Below, in pieces: positions 20,237 to 28,927 of a stretch of DNA of 64,000 bases. Positions within the stretch are counted from its first letter, which is position 1. Each line of letters starts with the position of its first letter. The notes beneath the pieces were generated by a model. That model was given only the letters and a program-made list of their open reading frames with translations. It had not been told where the DNA came from and did no database searches. The position numbers were made by a program, and so were the translations under genes. The stretch is from Rhodopseudomonas infernalis. GTDB taxonomy: Bacteria; Pseudomonadota; Alphaproteobacteria; Rhizobiales; Xanthobacteraceae. Where the stretch lies: contig NZ_JAJNAL010000003.1 of the NCBI RefSeq assembly GCF_022271405.1, positions 144,934 through 208,933 of the forward strand, read 5' to 3'.

Positions 20237-21438
20237 CGCTTCACCATGGTCGGTTCGATCACGCCGTCCTCGCGCGCTGCACTCTCTGCCGCCGCGGCGA
20301 CGGCGCCGTCGCGCTGCGCCTTGTCTTGCGCCGCGCCCTTCTCCTTGCGGGCTTCCCACCAGGCGTTGAAGGTGCCGATGATGCCCTTGGGCAGAAGCAG
20401 CGTCACCAGCACGAACAGCGCGCCGAGCATGAACAGCCAGTACGGCGCCAGCGGCCCGGAGGTGAACACGGTCTTGGCGTAGTTGACCACGATGGCGCCG
20501 AGCGCGGCGCCGACCAGCGTGCCGCGGCCGCCGACCGCGACCCAGATCACCGCCTCGATCGAATTGGCCGGGGCGAATTCGCCGGGGTTGATGATGCCGA
20601 CCTGCGGCACATACAGCGCGCCGGCGACGCCGGCCATGCAGGCCGACAGCGTGAACACGAACAGCTTGTAGGATTCGACGCGGTAGCCGAGGAACCGGGT
20701 GCGGCTCTCGGCGTCGCGGATCGCGATCAGCACCTTGCCGAGCTTCGAGGTCACCACCGCGCGGCAGATCAGGAAACCGATCGCCAGTGCCAGGCAGCTC
20801 AGCATGAACAGCGCCGCCCGGGTGCCGTCGGCCTGGACGTTGAAGCCGAGGATGTCCTTGAAGTCGGTCAGGCCGTTATTGCCGCCGAAGCCGAAATCGT
20901 TGCGGAAGAAGGCGAGCAATAGCGCGTAGGTCATCGCCTGCGTAATGATCGAGAGATACACGCCGGTGACACGTGAGCGGAACGCCAGCCAGCCGAAGCA
21001 GAACGCGAGCAGGCCCGGCACGATCAGCACCATCAGCGCCGCGAACCAGAACATGTCGAAGCCATACCAGTACCACGGCAGTTCCTTATAGTTCAGGAAC
21101 ACCATGAAGTCCGGCAGAACTGGGTTGGCATAGACGCCGCGGGTGCCGATCTGGCGCATCAGATACATCCCCATCGCGTAGCCGCCGAGCGCGAAGAACG
21201 CGCCGTGGCCGAGCGAGAGGATGCCGCAATACCCCCAGATCAGATCGATCGAAAGTGCCAGCAGCGCGTAGCAGACGTATTTGCCGAACAGCGAGATCAG
21301 ATAGGTCGGCACATGCAGCACCGAGCCTTCCGGCAGCAGCAGGTTTGAGAGCGGCAGCAAAATTCCGACGGCGGCAAGGATGAGCAAGAAGACCGTCGCG
21401 CTGCGGTTGAGCGAGCGGGTGAGAATATGCGGGGTCAT
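20233..21438 (-). CDS. urtC: Urea ABC transporter permease UrtC
   Basis: A 401-residue inner-membrane permease of the LivM type, the second membrane subunit of the urea importer. Hydrophobic helices start at about residue 15 and continue to 360. The family sequences DLIWGYCGILSLGHGAFFALGGYAMGMYLM (in two parts, residues 64-93), GVYLSIITQAMTYAL and NSIEAVIWVAVGGRGTLVGAALGA are present. The C-terminal tail is hydrophilic. It overlaps urtD by 4 bases; a repeat-rich gap of 175 bp separates it from urtB. Confidence 0.94.
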
Positions 21439-21470
21439 GCGCGCGGACCTCGCGGCGCGACGAGGCGCGC

Positions 21471-21574
21471 TCCCCTCCCCCTTGCGGGGAGGGGTCGGGG
21501 GTGGGGGGCCGCGAGCACGGAGTCCGTGGCAAGTGCCCTCACCCCAGCCCTCTCCCGCAAGCGGGAGAGGGAGT
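21471..21574. repeat. Inverted repeat doublet, family D (CTCCCCTCCCC-GGGGAGGGG)
   Basis: CTCCCCTCCCCCTTGCGGGGAGGGG and CTCTCCCGCAAGCGGGAGAGGGAG are two hairpins facing each other with the flanks GTCGGGGGTGGGGG and CCTCACCCCAGCC complementary in part. Related arms flank the DUF559 gene at 56241-56285 and 56651-56696. It lies between urtB and urtC. Confidence 0.7.
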
Positions 21575-21613
21575 CAGGCTGCGGGGCGGAGCGGATATCG
21601 TGCACAACACTCA

Positions 21614-23227
21614 TCATGCCTCCACCGCCCTGCCCTTCAGTGCGAACAGGCCGCGGGGGCGTTTTTGGATGAAGAGGATGATCAGCACCAGGATGGCGAT
21701 CTTGGCCAGCACCGCGCCGGCGACCGGCTCCAAGAACTTGTTGGCGATTCCGAGCGTGAAGGCGCCGACCAGCGTGCCCCACAGATTCCCGACGCCGCCG
21801 AACACCACCACCATGAAGCTGTCGATGATGTAGCTCTGGCCGAGATTGGGCGAGACGTTGTCGATCTGCGATAGAGCCACGCCGGCAATGCCGGCGATGC
21901 CGGAGCCGAGGCCGAAGGTCAGCGCATCGACCCGCGAGGTGGCGATGCCCATCGACGCCGCCATGCGGCGGTTCTGCGTCACGGCGCGCATCTCCAGGCC
22001 GAGCGAGGTGTAGCGCAGCATCGCCAGCAGAATCGCGAACACCGCGAGCGTGAAGCACAGGATCCACAGCCGGTTGTAGGTGATGGTGATCTGGCCGAGC
22101 TCGAACGCTCCCGACATCCAGGAGGGATTGCCGACTTCGCGATTGGTCGGGCCGAACAGCGTCCGCACCGCCTGCTGCAAGATCAGCGACAAGCCCCAGG
22201 TGGCGAGCAGCGTTTCCAGCGGCCGGCCGTAGAGGAAGCGGATCACCGTGCGCTCAATCAGCACGCCGATCGCCCCCGCAACCAGGAAGGCGAGCGGCAC
22301 CGCGATCAGCAGCGAGTAGTCGAACAGCGCCGGATAGCTGGTGCGGATGGTCTCCTGCACCACGAAGGTGGTGTAGGCGCCGAGCATCACCATTTCGCCA
22401 TGCGCCATGTTAATGACGCCCATCACGCCGAAGGTGATGGCGAGGCCGATCGCGGCGAGCAGCAGCACCGAGCCGAGCGACAGCCCGTACCAGGCATTCT
22501 GCACCATCGACCAGATGGCGAGGTTACGTTCGATCGCCGCCTTGGCGCTGGCAATGCCGCTGGTCACCGCAGCACTCTGCCCGCCAGGCACGCCGGTCAG
22601 CAGCGCCATCGCCTCCTGATCGCCGCGCGCCTTGATGGTGGCGATGGCGTCGAGTTTGTCGACGTCGGAGGCGTCGGTCTTGAACAGCAGGATCGCGGCG
22701 CGCGCCTCGGCGAAGGCCTGCCTGGCGGCGGCGTTCTTCTCGGCCTTCAGCGCGGTCTCGACGGTCGGCAGCATGGTTTCGTCGTGGGTCTTGAACACCG
22801 ACTGCGCCGCCTGGATACGCTTGCCCAGATCCGGCGACAGCAGCGTCAGCCCGGCCATCGCGCCCGCGACGGCACGGCGCAACTTGTTATTGAGGCGGAC
22901 GGCGCTCGCCTTGGCGGGCAGCGCGGCGACGGCATCACCAGTCGCCGCATCAGTGATCTTGCCATCGTCGGCCTTGATGAAGGCTGCCTTGCTGTCGGGG
23001 TCGGCATAGAGCTTGCCGTCCTGCAGCGCGATGATGATCGGGGCGGCGCGCGGATTGCCGCTGGCGATCAGCTTGCCGATCGCGTCCTCGGTGTCGGAGA
23101 AGGAGTCCTGCGAAAACTGCGCGATCGCGTCTTCATAAGGACCGGCGAAAGCCGGCAGGGCGGCGAAGCTCGCGCAGGCGATCGCCACGGCGGCGAACAC
23201 GAGGCGCAATGAACGGATCAATGGCAC
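21614..23227 (-). CDS. urtB: Urea ABC transporter permease UrtB
   Basis: A 537-residue LivH-type permease of the urea importer. UrtB proteins differ from LivH by a long N-terminal periplasmic part, seen here: a signal peptide (residues 1-28, ending AFA) and an Ala-rich helical region to about residue 245. Membrane helices follow, with AIGLAITFGVMGVINMAHGEM, TVIRFLYGRPLETLLATWGLS, and GLGSGIAGIAGVALSQIDNVSPNLGQ. A hairpin separates it from urtA. Confidence 0.95.
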   Translation of the reverse strand: MPLIRSLRLVFAAVAIACASFAALPAFAGPYEDAIAQFSQDSFSDTEDAIGKLIASGNPRAAPIIIALQDGKLYADPDSKAAFIKADDGKITDAATGDAVAALPAKASAVRLNNKLRRAVAGAMAGLTLLSPDLGKRIQAAQSVFKTHDETMLPTVETALKAEKNAAARQAFAEARAAILLFKTDASDVDKLDAIATIKARGDQEAMALLTGVPGGQSAAVTSGIASAKAAIERNLAIWSMVQNAWYGLSLGSVLLLAAIGLAITFGVMGVINMAHGEMVMLGAYTTFVVQETIRTSYPALFDYSLLIAVPLAFLVAGAIGVLIERTVIRFLYGRPLETLLATWGLSLILQQAVRTLFGPTNREVGNPSWMSGAFELGQITITYNRLWILCFTLAVFAILLAMLRYTSLGLEMRAVTQNRRMAASMGIATSRVDALTFGLGSGIAGIAGVALSQIDNVSPNLGQSYIIDSFMVVVFGGVGNLWGTLVGAFTLGIANKFLEPVAGAVLAKIAILVLIILFIQKRPRGLFALKGRAVEA

Positions 23228-23268
23228 TGAATTATCCCGGCAAGGATGAAGGTGCGTCGGAGCAGGAT

Positions 23269-23305
23269 CGAAAGGGCGGCGCGCGCTGGCGTCGCCGCCC
23301 TTTCG
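23269..23305 (-). terminator. Hairpin in the urtA-urtB gap (attenuator or mRNA-stabilising stem)
   Basis: A perfect 13-bp stem (23269-23281, CGAAAGGGCGGCG, with 23293-23305) and 11-base loop lies 22 bases after the urtA stop. There is no T-run after it on the minus strand. Such stems downstream of binding-protein genes often protect the upstream mRNA and let the binding protein be made in excess over the permeases. Confidence 0.65.
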
Positions 23306-23327
23306 TCAGGCGTCAATCAGCGGGCGA

Positions 23328-24644
23328 TCAGGAGCCGCCGCACTTCTTGGTCACGGTGTTGTAGTTGCCGCACTTCAGCGTCACCCAGTCGCCGATCAGG
23401 TCCTTGGAGCCGTCGAGCTCCTTCGACCAGGCGTCGCCGGGCACCAGGCCGGGGGTCTTCCAGACCACGTCGAACTGGCCGTCACCCTTGATCTCGCCGA
23501 TGAACACCGGCTTGGTGATATGATGGTTCGGCAGCATTTCCGAGGTGCCACCGGTCAGGTTCGGGGCCTTGGTGCCCGGGAGCGTGTCGATCACCTTGTC
23601 GGCGTCGACGGTGCCGGCCTTCTCGACCGCCTTCACCCACATGTTGAAGCCGATCACGGTGGCTTCCATCGGGTCGTTGGTCACACGCTTCGGGTTCTTG
23701 GTGTAGGCCTGCCAGGCCTTGATGAACTTCTCGTTCTCCGGGTCCTTGATCGACTGGAAATAGTTCCAGGCGGCCAGATGGCCGAGCAGCGGCTTGGTGT
23801 CGATGCCGGCGAGTTCTTCTTCGCCGACCGAGAACGCCACCACCGGAATGTCGGTGGCCTTGATGCCCTGGTTGCCGAGCTCCTTGTAGAACGGCACGTT
23901 GGCGTCGCCGTTGATGGTCGAGACCACCGCCGTCTTCTTACCGGCCGAGCCGAACTTCTTGATGTCGGCCACGATCGTCTGCCAATCGGAATGTCCGAAC
24001 GGCGTGTAGTTGATCATGATGTCTTCCTGCTTGACGCCCTTCGACTTCAAGTAGGCTTCGAGGATCTTGTTAGTGGTCCGGGGATAGACGTAGTCGGTGC
24101 CGGCCAGCACCCAGCGCTGCACCTTTTCCTCTTTGGCCAGATAGTCGACCGCGGGGATCGCCTGCTGGTTCGGTGCGGCGCCGGTGTAGAACACGTTGCG
24201 CTCGCTCTCCTCGCCTTCGTACTGCACCGGATAAAACAGGATCGAGTTCAGTTCCTTGAACACCGGCAGCACCGACTTGCGCGACACCGAGGTCCAGCAG
24301 CCGAACACTACCGAAACCTTGTCCTTGGTGATCAGCTCTCGCGCCTTTTCGGCGAACAGCGGCCAGTTCGACGCCGGATCGACCACCACGGCCTCGAGCT
24401 TCTTGCCGAGCACGCCGCCCTTCTTGTTCTGCTCATCGATCAGGAACAGCACCGTGTCCTTCAGCGTGGTTTCGCTGATCGCCATGGTGCCGGACAGAGA
24501 GTGCAGAACGCCGACCTTGATGGTGTCATCGGCAGCCTTCGCGGGCGCAAAGCTCGACAGACCAACGGCCAGACCCGCGGCCGCGGCCAGCCAAGCGCGG
24601 CGGCTCAACGGCGCCTTTCTCGAAAATTTAGGTTCGATACGCAT
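23328..24644 (-). CDS. urtA: Urea ABC transporter substrate-binding protein UrtA
   Basis: The periplasmic urea-binding protein, 438 residues. A twin-Arg-like signal peptide (LSRRAWLAAAAGLAVGLSS...AKA, cleavage near residue 38) precedes DDTIKVGVLHSLSGTMAISETTLKD, the UrtA start. Further family motifs are VFGCWTSVSRKSVLPVFKE, LFYPVQYEGEE, and NHHITKPVFIGEI near the C-terminus. ATG 24644 follows GGGAGATTACAATCGC. It is the first gene of the urea locus, 54 bases downstream of the predicted sigma-54 transcription start. Confidence 0.95.
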   Translation of the reverse strand: MRIEPKFSRKAPLSRRAWLAAAAGLAVGLSSFAPAKAADDTIKVGVLHSLSGTMAISETTLKDTVLFLIDEQNKKGGVLGKKLEAVVVDPASNWPLFAEKARELITKDKVSVVFGCWTSVSRKSVLPVFKELNSILFYPVQYEGEESERNVFYTGAAPNQQAIPAVDYLAKEEKVQRWVLAGTDYVYPRTTNKILEAYLKSKGVKQEDIMINYTPFGHSDWQTIVADIKKFGSAGKKTAVVSTINGDANVPFYKELGNQGIKATDIPVVAFSVGEEELAGIDTKPLLGHLAAWNYFQSIKDPENEKFIKAWQAYTKNPKRVTNDPMEATVIGFNMWVKAVEKAGTVDADKVIDTLPGTKAPNLTGGTSEMLPNHHITKPVFIGEIKGDGQFDVVWKTPGLVPGDAWSKELDGSKDLIGDWVTLKCGNYNTVTKKCGGS

Positions 24645-25149
24645 GCGATTGTAATCTCCCTGGACGCAGAATGATGCTCGGCCCCACGGCCGTCTGCAGC
24701 GAAGGAATCGCAAGAAGCATGCCATTCAGGCAGCAGCGCTTAACCTCCTGATAACAGATCGGAAAACATCGCTGCTCAAATCACGCACATTGCGCAACTG
24801 CACAAAATTTACGCCTCGAAGCTGCACGTGAGTTGAACAATAAGCGCAGATTGTGTGCAGCATTCTTGCGCGTGACCAAATTCTACGCCTGACCTGCTCA
24901 GTTCGGAGCGAACACGATTGGACCTTGAAAGCGCCGCCTTGATGTTCCATATGTCTCTCAAGACCTTGAGAATCGTTCAGGTCGCCGCGAGCCGCGTGTT
25001 CTGATCCCCCTGCTCCTGCTATCGGACAGCGGTTTCTGGCTCGTCTTTCAGCCGATTAGAGCCCACGCTCCAAACACGCGAGCGTCCCGGTTTGTGCCTG
25101 CTCCCGACAAGCGTCGGGCGCCTGGTTTCACAATGGAAAGAACCATCTT
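24645..25149. promoter_or_regulatory. Divergent regulatory region urtA / rhlE-like gene (505 bp)
   Basis: No gene is supported here. The urtA side holds the sigma-54 site at 24710-24724 and an upstream inverted pair GCTGCAC...GTGCAGC (24821-24861). The segment 24780-24900 is less GC-rich than the surroundings. The side next to the helicase, 24950-25149, would be a long 5' leader for a possible cold-shock gene and contains a hairpin GACAAGCGTCGGGCGCC region near 25110. Confidence 0.6.
24710..24724 (-). promoter_or_regulatory. Sigma-54 (RpoN) -24/-12 promoter before urtA
   Basis: On the minus strand the sequence TGGCATGCTTCTTGC matches the sigma-54 consensus TGGCAYR-N4-TTGC fully, with the required GG-N10-GC spacing. 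Transcription would start near 24698, about 54 bases before the urtA ATG. NtrC acting through such a promoter is the usual nitrogen control of urea genes. An inverted pair GCTGCAC/GTGCAGC at 24821-24861 could include enhancer half-sites, but spacing does not fit the enteric NtrC site. Confidence 0.75.
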
Positions 25150-26625
25150 TTGACCTCGTTTCAGGATTTCGGCCTCGCCGATCCCATCTCCCGTGCGCTT
25201 CAGGAAGAAAATTACCACACCCCGACGCCGATCCAGGCGCAGACCATTCCCCTCGCCCTCGCCGGCCGTGACGTCGTCGGCATCGCCCAGACGGGCACCG
25301 GCAAGACCGCCTCGTTCGCGCTGCCGATCCTCCACCGTTTGCTCGACAACCGTATCAAGCCGCAGCCCAAGAGCTGCCGCGTGCTGGTGCTGAGTCCGAC
25401 CCGCGAACTGTCCGGCCAGATCCTCGACAGCTTCAATGCCTATGGTCGCCACCTCCGCCTGAACGCCACGCTGGCGATCGGCGGCGTGCCGATGGGCCGC
25501 CAGGTCCGCGCGCTGATGCAGGGCGTCGATGTGCTCGTGGCGACGCCGGGCCGTCTGCTCGACCTTGTCCAGGGCAACGCCCTGAAGCTGTCGCATGTCG
25601 AATTCCTGGTGCTCGACGAAGCTGACCGCATGCTCGACATGGGCTTCATCAACGACATCCGGAAGATCGTCGCCAAGCTGCCGATCAAGCGCCAAACGCT
25701 GTTCTTCTCTGCCACCATGCCGAAGGACATTGCCGACCTCGCCGAGCAGATGCTGCGCGATCCGGCCCGCGTCGCGGTGACACCGGTGGCGTCGACCGTC
25801 GAGCGCATCAACCAGCGCGTGATCCAGCTCGATCATTCGGCCAAGCCCGCGATGCTCGCCTCCATCCTGCAGCAGGACGGCGTCAACCAGGCGCTGGTGT
25901 TCACCCGCACCAAGCACGGTGCCGACAAGGTCGTGAAAGGCCTGCAGCGCGCCGGCATCACCGCCGACGCCATCCACGGCAACAAGTCGCAGAACTATCG
26001 CGAGCGCGTCCTTGCGTCATTCCGCACCGGTGAGTTGCGGACGCTGGTGGCGACCGACATCGCCGCTCGCGGCATCGACGTCGACGGCGTCTCGCACGTT
26101 GTCAATTTCGACCTGCCGAACATCCCCGAGACCTACGTCCATCGCATCGGCCGCACCGCGCGTGCCGGCGCCGACGGCACCGCGATCTCGCTCTGCGCCG
26201 GCAGCGACGAGGCCGGTTATCTGCGCGACATCGAGAAACTGATCAAAGTGTCGCTGCCCAAGGAAGACCACCGCACCCCAGGCGCCAAGCCCCCGCCGCC
26301 GGCGCAGCAGCGGGGCGGCCCCCGCAACGGCAGCCAGCCGCACCGCGGGCAGCGCAACGGCGCCGCCACGCATACGGCGCGCAGTGAAGCCGGTGCCAAC
26401 GATCCGCGCCGTCCGCGCCGCGGCGGCACCTCTAATGCGGGGCGTCACGCCGACACCCGGCATCCGGACGCAAGCCGCCACGAGCCCGCGACCCGGCCGC
26501 AGCATGGCGGCGCGAGCCACAACGGCGGACACAACGGCGGACATGGCGAGAGCCTGCAGGGCGTCGCTTTTTTGCAGCGCAAGAATCAGCCTGCTAAGAC
26601 GACGACTCAACGACCGCAACGCTGA
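25150..26625 (+). CDS. DEAD-box ATP-dependent RNA helicase, RhlE type
   Basis: A 491-residue RNA helicase that unwinds structured RNA, often in ribosome assembly or at low temperature. Ordered motifs: Q motif (FGLADPI...TPTPIQ), motif I AQTGTGKT near residue 46, [22 protein letters not shown] near 156, SATMPKD near 190, [20 protein letters not shown] and [10 protein letters not shown] near 336. After residue 380 comes a low-complexity tail rich in Arg, Gly, His and Asn, probably RNA binding. The start is TTG 25150 (MTSFQDFGL), with GGAAAGAACC before it. It is followed after 23 bp by infA. Confidence 0.93.
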   Translation: MTSFQDFGLADPISRALQEENYHTPTPIQAQTIPLALAGRDVVGIAQTGTGKTASFALPILHRLLDNRIKPQPKSCRVLVLSPTRELSGQILDSFNAYGRHLRLNATLAIGGVPMGRQVRALMQGVDVLVATPGRLLDLVQGNALKLSHVEFLVLDEADRMLDMGFINDIRKIVAKLPIKRQTLFFSATMPKDIADLAEQMLRDPARVAVTPVASTVERINQRVIQLDHSAKPAMLASILQQDGVNQALVFTRTKHGADKVVKGLQRAGITADAIHGNKSQNYRERVLASFRTGELRTLVATDIAARGIDVDGVSHVVNFDLPNIPETYVHRIGRTARAGADGTAISLCAGSDEAGYLRDIEKLIKVSLPKEDHRTPGAKPPPPAQQRGGPRNGSQPHRGQRNGAATHTARSEAGANDPRRPRRGGTSNAGRHADTRHPDASRHEPATRPQHGGASHNGGHNGGHGESLQGVAFLQRKNQPAKTTTQRPQR

Positions 26626-26648
26626 TCAAGACCGATCTGGAGATCAAG

Positions 26649-26933
26649 ATGGCTAAAGAAGAGCTGATCCAGTTCGAAGGACTGGTGACCGAAATCCTTC
26701 CTGACGCGCGGTATCGTGTCCAGCTGGACGCCGGACACGAGATCGTTGCCTATACCGCGGGCAAGATGAAGAAGAACCGGATCAAGACCCTGGCCGGCGA
26801 CAGGGTGACGATCGAAATGTCTCCCTATGATCTGGAGAAGGGTCGCCTGATCTTCCGCCACAAGGACGAACGTCCCGGCGGAACGGGCGCGCCGCGCGGT
26901 GGTCCCCCGCGTGGTCAGTTCCGGCGCAGGTAA
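26649..26933 (+). CDS. infA: Translation initiation factor IF-1
   Basis: A 94-residue S1/OB-fold protein that sits in the ribosomal A site during initiation. It begins [27 protein letters not shown], followed by [34 protein letters not shown], the IF-1 core. After residue 75 there is a Gly/Pro/Arg-rich tail ([18 protein letters not shown]) beyond the 72-residue standard length. It is 23 bp after the helicase gene and probably co-transcribed. If the genome has another infA, this could be a second form. Confidence 0.95.
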   Translation: MAKEELIQFEGLVTEILPDARYRVQLDAGHEIVAYTAGKMKKNRIKTLAGDRVTIEMSPYDLEKGRLIFRHKDERPGGTGAPRGGPPRGQFRRR

Positions 26934-26956
26934 GCTGCTGGACGAGCCGACAACAT

Positions 26957-26985
26957 GCGCTTTGCCCTTTCGCAGAGCGCGTTTT
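26957..26985 (+). terminator. Terminator after infA
   Basis: GCGCTTTGC (26957-26965) pairs with GCAGAGCGC (26972-26980) with one G-U pair and a 6-base loop, followed by GTTTT. It lies 23 bases after the infA stop codon. Confidence 0.6.
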
Positions 26986-27033
26986 CACGATGGATGCGAA
27001 ACCCGCGCCTCCAAAAAATCCCGCATGTCAGGA

Positions 27034-27062
27034 TTGTTTTGAGCGCAGGCTTCGCATAATAT
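27034..27062 (+). promoter_or_regulatory. Housekeeping-type promoter for cspA
   Basis: TTGTTT at 27034-27039 and TATA-like TAATAT at 27057-27062 with a 17-base spacer. The start point would be near 27069, giving a leader of about 145 bases, as in temperature-sensing cspA mRNAs. Confidence 0.55.
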
Positions 27063-27212
27063 CCGTTAATCGATTTTCGGCCGGACGACATTAGCTACTA
27101 CCGGTACAGCCGGTTCAGACGCTGACGACCCTTCCAAAAATTCGATGCCACCAGCCCGCCTGGTCACCCAGATGGGCTCCGACCGTATCTATATTTAGAA
27201 GGGACTACCCCC

Positions 27213-27425
27213 GTGAGCATGGGAACCGTGAAGTGGTTCAACGCGACCAAGGGCTACGGCTTCATCCAGCCGGATGATGGCGGTAACGACGTTTTCGTTC
27301 ACATCAGCGCCGTCGAGCGCGCGGGCCTCGGCACGCTGCGTGAAGGCCAGAAGATCAGCTACGAAATCGTCGCCGATCGTCGCTCTGGCAAGTCGTCGGC
27401 CGACAACCTGCGCTCTGCCGGCTAA
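27213..27425 (+). CDS. Cold-shock protein, CspA family
   Basis: A 70-residue single-stranded nucleic-acid chaperone. RNP1 (KGYGFIQ, residues 15-21) and RNP2 (DVFVHISA, 28-35) are both present. The start may be GTG 27213 or ATG 27219 (MGTVKWFN is the usual family start). A long leader precedes it and an intrinsic terminator follows. It lies downstream of the RNA helicase and infA, a setting that suggests cold adaptation. Confidence 0.95.
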   Translation: MSMGTVKWFNATKGYGFIQPDDGGNDVFVHISAVERAGLGTLREGQKISYEIVADRRSGKSSADNLRSAG

Positions 27426-27453
27426 GCAGAACGTCCGGAACGAAGCTACCGAG

Positions 27454-27478
27454 GGCCGCGCTCCAGCGCGGCCTTTTT
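27454..27478 (+). terminator. Intrinsic terminator of the cold-shock gene
   Basis: GGCCGCGC-TCCA-GCGCGGCC is a perfect 8-bp stem with a 4-base loop, followed by TTTTT. It lies 28 bases after the stop codon. Confidence 0.9.
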
Positions 27479-27577
27479 AATTGGAATGCCGGCTCGTCCA
27501 GAAGACTGCGAGCAGTTCGCCCATCTGCTATGACGGCCGCCCCGACGGCCGGCGCCGACGGCCCGCACAGCGCCGAT

Positions 27578-28207
27578 TCAGAAGGTCGGACAGCTGGCGT
27601 TGCTGCCCGGATTATACAGCACGCACATCGACTGACGCGGCCGTGTGTACGATTGATCGCTGAGGTTGATACCAGCCTTGGCGACGACGTAACCGACCAC
27701 CGGCGCATACAGATAGTTGACTTCACTCAGGACCAGATAGGTCTTCGTCACCTTCAGCCCCGTCGGAACGGCGATCGTGTCACCCTGCTTCCTGGTCGGA
27801 TTGATGAACGTGGTGCTGACGGTGCTTCCATTTTGCGCAACCGTCGCCGTCTTGCTCCATTGCACCTTTGCGACGCCGGCATCGTTCACATAGATCATCG
27901 AGATGGTGGCACTGGCGGTGTTAGTTGGATACGGCGATAGAACGCCGTAGCTCGCGGCGAAGACGTTCTTAAGATCATTGTCGGTGACGGACGTCGCCTG
28001 CGACACCAGATCCGATAACGTGCGCGCCACCAATGTCACCTTGCGGTCGACGGCGATGCCGGCGGACAATTCGACCGTCGCGAAAAATGTCACCAGCATC
28101 AGCGGTACGATGAAGGCGAATTCTGTTGCGGCGATACCGCTGCGATCCTGCAGCAGTCGCCTGCCCGACCGCCTCGCCCTGCGCCACATCTTCGTCAGCG
28201 TTGTCAT
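27578..28207 (-). CDS. TadE/TadG-family pilus assembly protein
   Basis: A 209-residue minor pseudopilin-like protein. After a basic N-terminus comes RSGIAATEFAFIVPLMLVTFFATVELSAGIAV (residues 22-53 region), the TadE/TadG hydrophobic segment with the conserved Glu. The rest is periplasmic, ending with two Cys that could pair. It follows the tadE gene after 9 bp on the minus strand. It is shorter than a typical TadG, which has a von Willebrand domain, so it is better called a second TadE-like protein. Confidence 0.85.
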   Translation of the reverse strand: MTTLTKMWRRARRSGRRLLQDRSGIAATEFAFIVPLMLVTFFATVELSAGIAVDRKVTLVARTLSDLVSQATSVTDNDLKNVFAASYGVLSPYPTNTASATISMIYVNDAGVAKVQWSKTATVAQNGSTVSTTFINPTRKQGDTIAVPTGLKVTKTYLVLSEVNYLYAPVVGYVVAKAGINLSDQSYTRPRQSMCVLYNPGSNASCPTF

Positions 28208-28216
28208 CGGGCGGTC

Positions 28217-28756
28217 CTAATAAGGCTCGTTGCGGAACGCCGCGGTCGCAGTCAGCAACCGCTTGCTGCCGGCGAGATTGGACGTGTTGTAACCGAGACC
28301 GGTGATGAACAGCGGCCACTGATAGAACGCCCGTACCACCACGATCTGGCCGGAGCCGCCCGGGTTGTACTGCATGTTGTTGATAAAATTCTTGTTGGCG
28401 TCGATCGGGGCGCTCGTGTCCACCGTCGAGAAGTCGCTGCCGTAGCTGCGCACGTCGATATACACGCCACTGCAGTCGAACAGTGCGGTGAGCCGGCTGC
28501 ACAGGTTCGTCTTGAACTGGGCCTGAGAATAGGAGGCGCTTTGCGCCTGACCAGTGAGGATGAGCCGTGCCGAATCCTGTACGGCGGTCTCGAGCACCTG
28601 CCCCGCGAAGAACATGAAGGCAGCCTCGATGATGGCGAACAGCAGACCGAAAAAGATCGGGGCGACCATCGCGAATTCGATCGCTGCCGAGCCGCGGCGA
28701 TTGCGGCCGAACCGCTGAAGCAGCGCTGCAGCGCGCATAATGGACAGCGAAATCAT
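28217..28756 (-). CDS. tadE: TadE-like pilus assembly protein
   Basis: A 179-residue pseudopilin-like protein of the Tad system. The membrane segment RRGSAAIEFAMVAPIFFGLLFAIIEAAFMFFAG (residues 20-52) is the TadE signature with prepilin-type Glu. The mature part is extracytoplasmic with two Cys. ATG 28756 (MISLSIMRAAALLQRFG) is preferred; an extension to 28876 is open but weak. A TTAACCAT motif lies upstream at 28869. Confidence 0.88.
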   Translation of the reverse strand: MISLSIMRAAALLQRFGRNRRGSAAIEFAMVAPIFFGLLFAIIEAAFMFFAGQVLETAVQDSARLILTGQAQSASYSQAQFKTNLCSRLTALFDCSGVYIDVRSYGSDFSTVDTSAPIDANKNFINNMQYNPGGSGQIVVVRAFYQWPLFITGLGYNTSNLAGSKRLLTATAAFRNEPY

Positions 28757-28868
28757 CGGCGAACTCTCGGCGTTTGGCGGGGTATCCTTATGCTGAAACC
28801 TAGCCAAAACAGATTGTGGAAGTGTTTCGCCAAATTGAAACAAACTCGCCCGCGATGTTGACGATCGA

Positions 28869-28876
28869 TTAACCAT
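28869..28876 (+). promoter_or_regulatory. CtrA-like half-site TTAACCAT before tadE
   Basis: TTAACCAT is a known form of the CtrA recognition sequence in alphaproteobacteria. It lies in the 171-bp gap upstream of tadE. Eight bases alone are weak evidence; the second occurrence in front of cpaB makes it more notable. Confidence 0.35.
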
Positions 28877-28927
28877 GCATCCGCGACGCGCGCGTTGACG
28901 CGACCATCTTATCGGCGCAAGGCCTGA

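Noticed and set aside
24726..24950. A 74-codon minus-strand frame upstream of urtA
   Set aside because: It covers the promoter region with the sigma-54 site, has no ribosome-binding site or family, and would be a chance frame.
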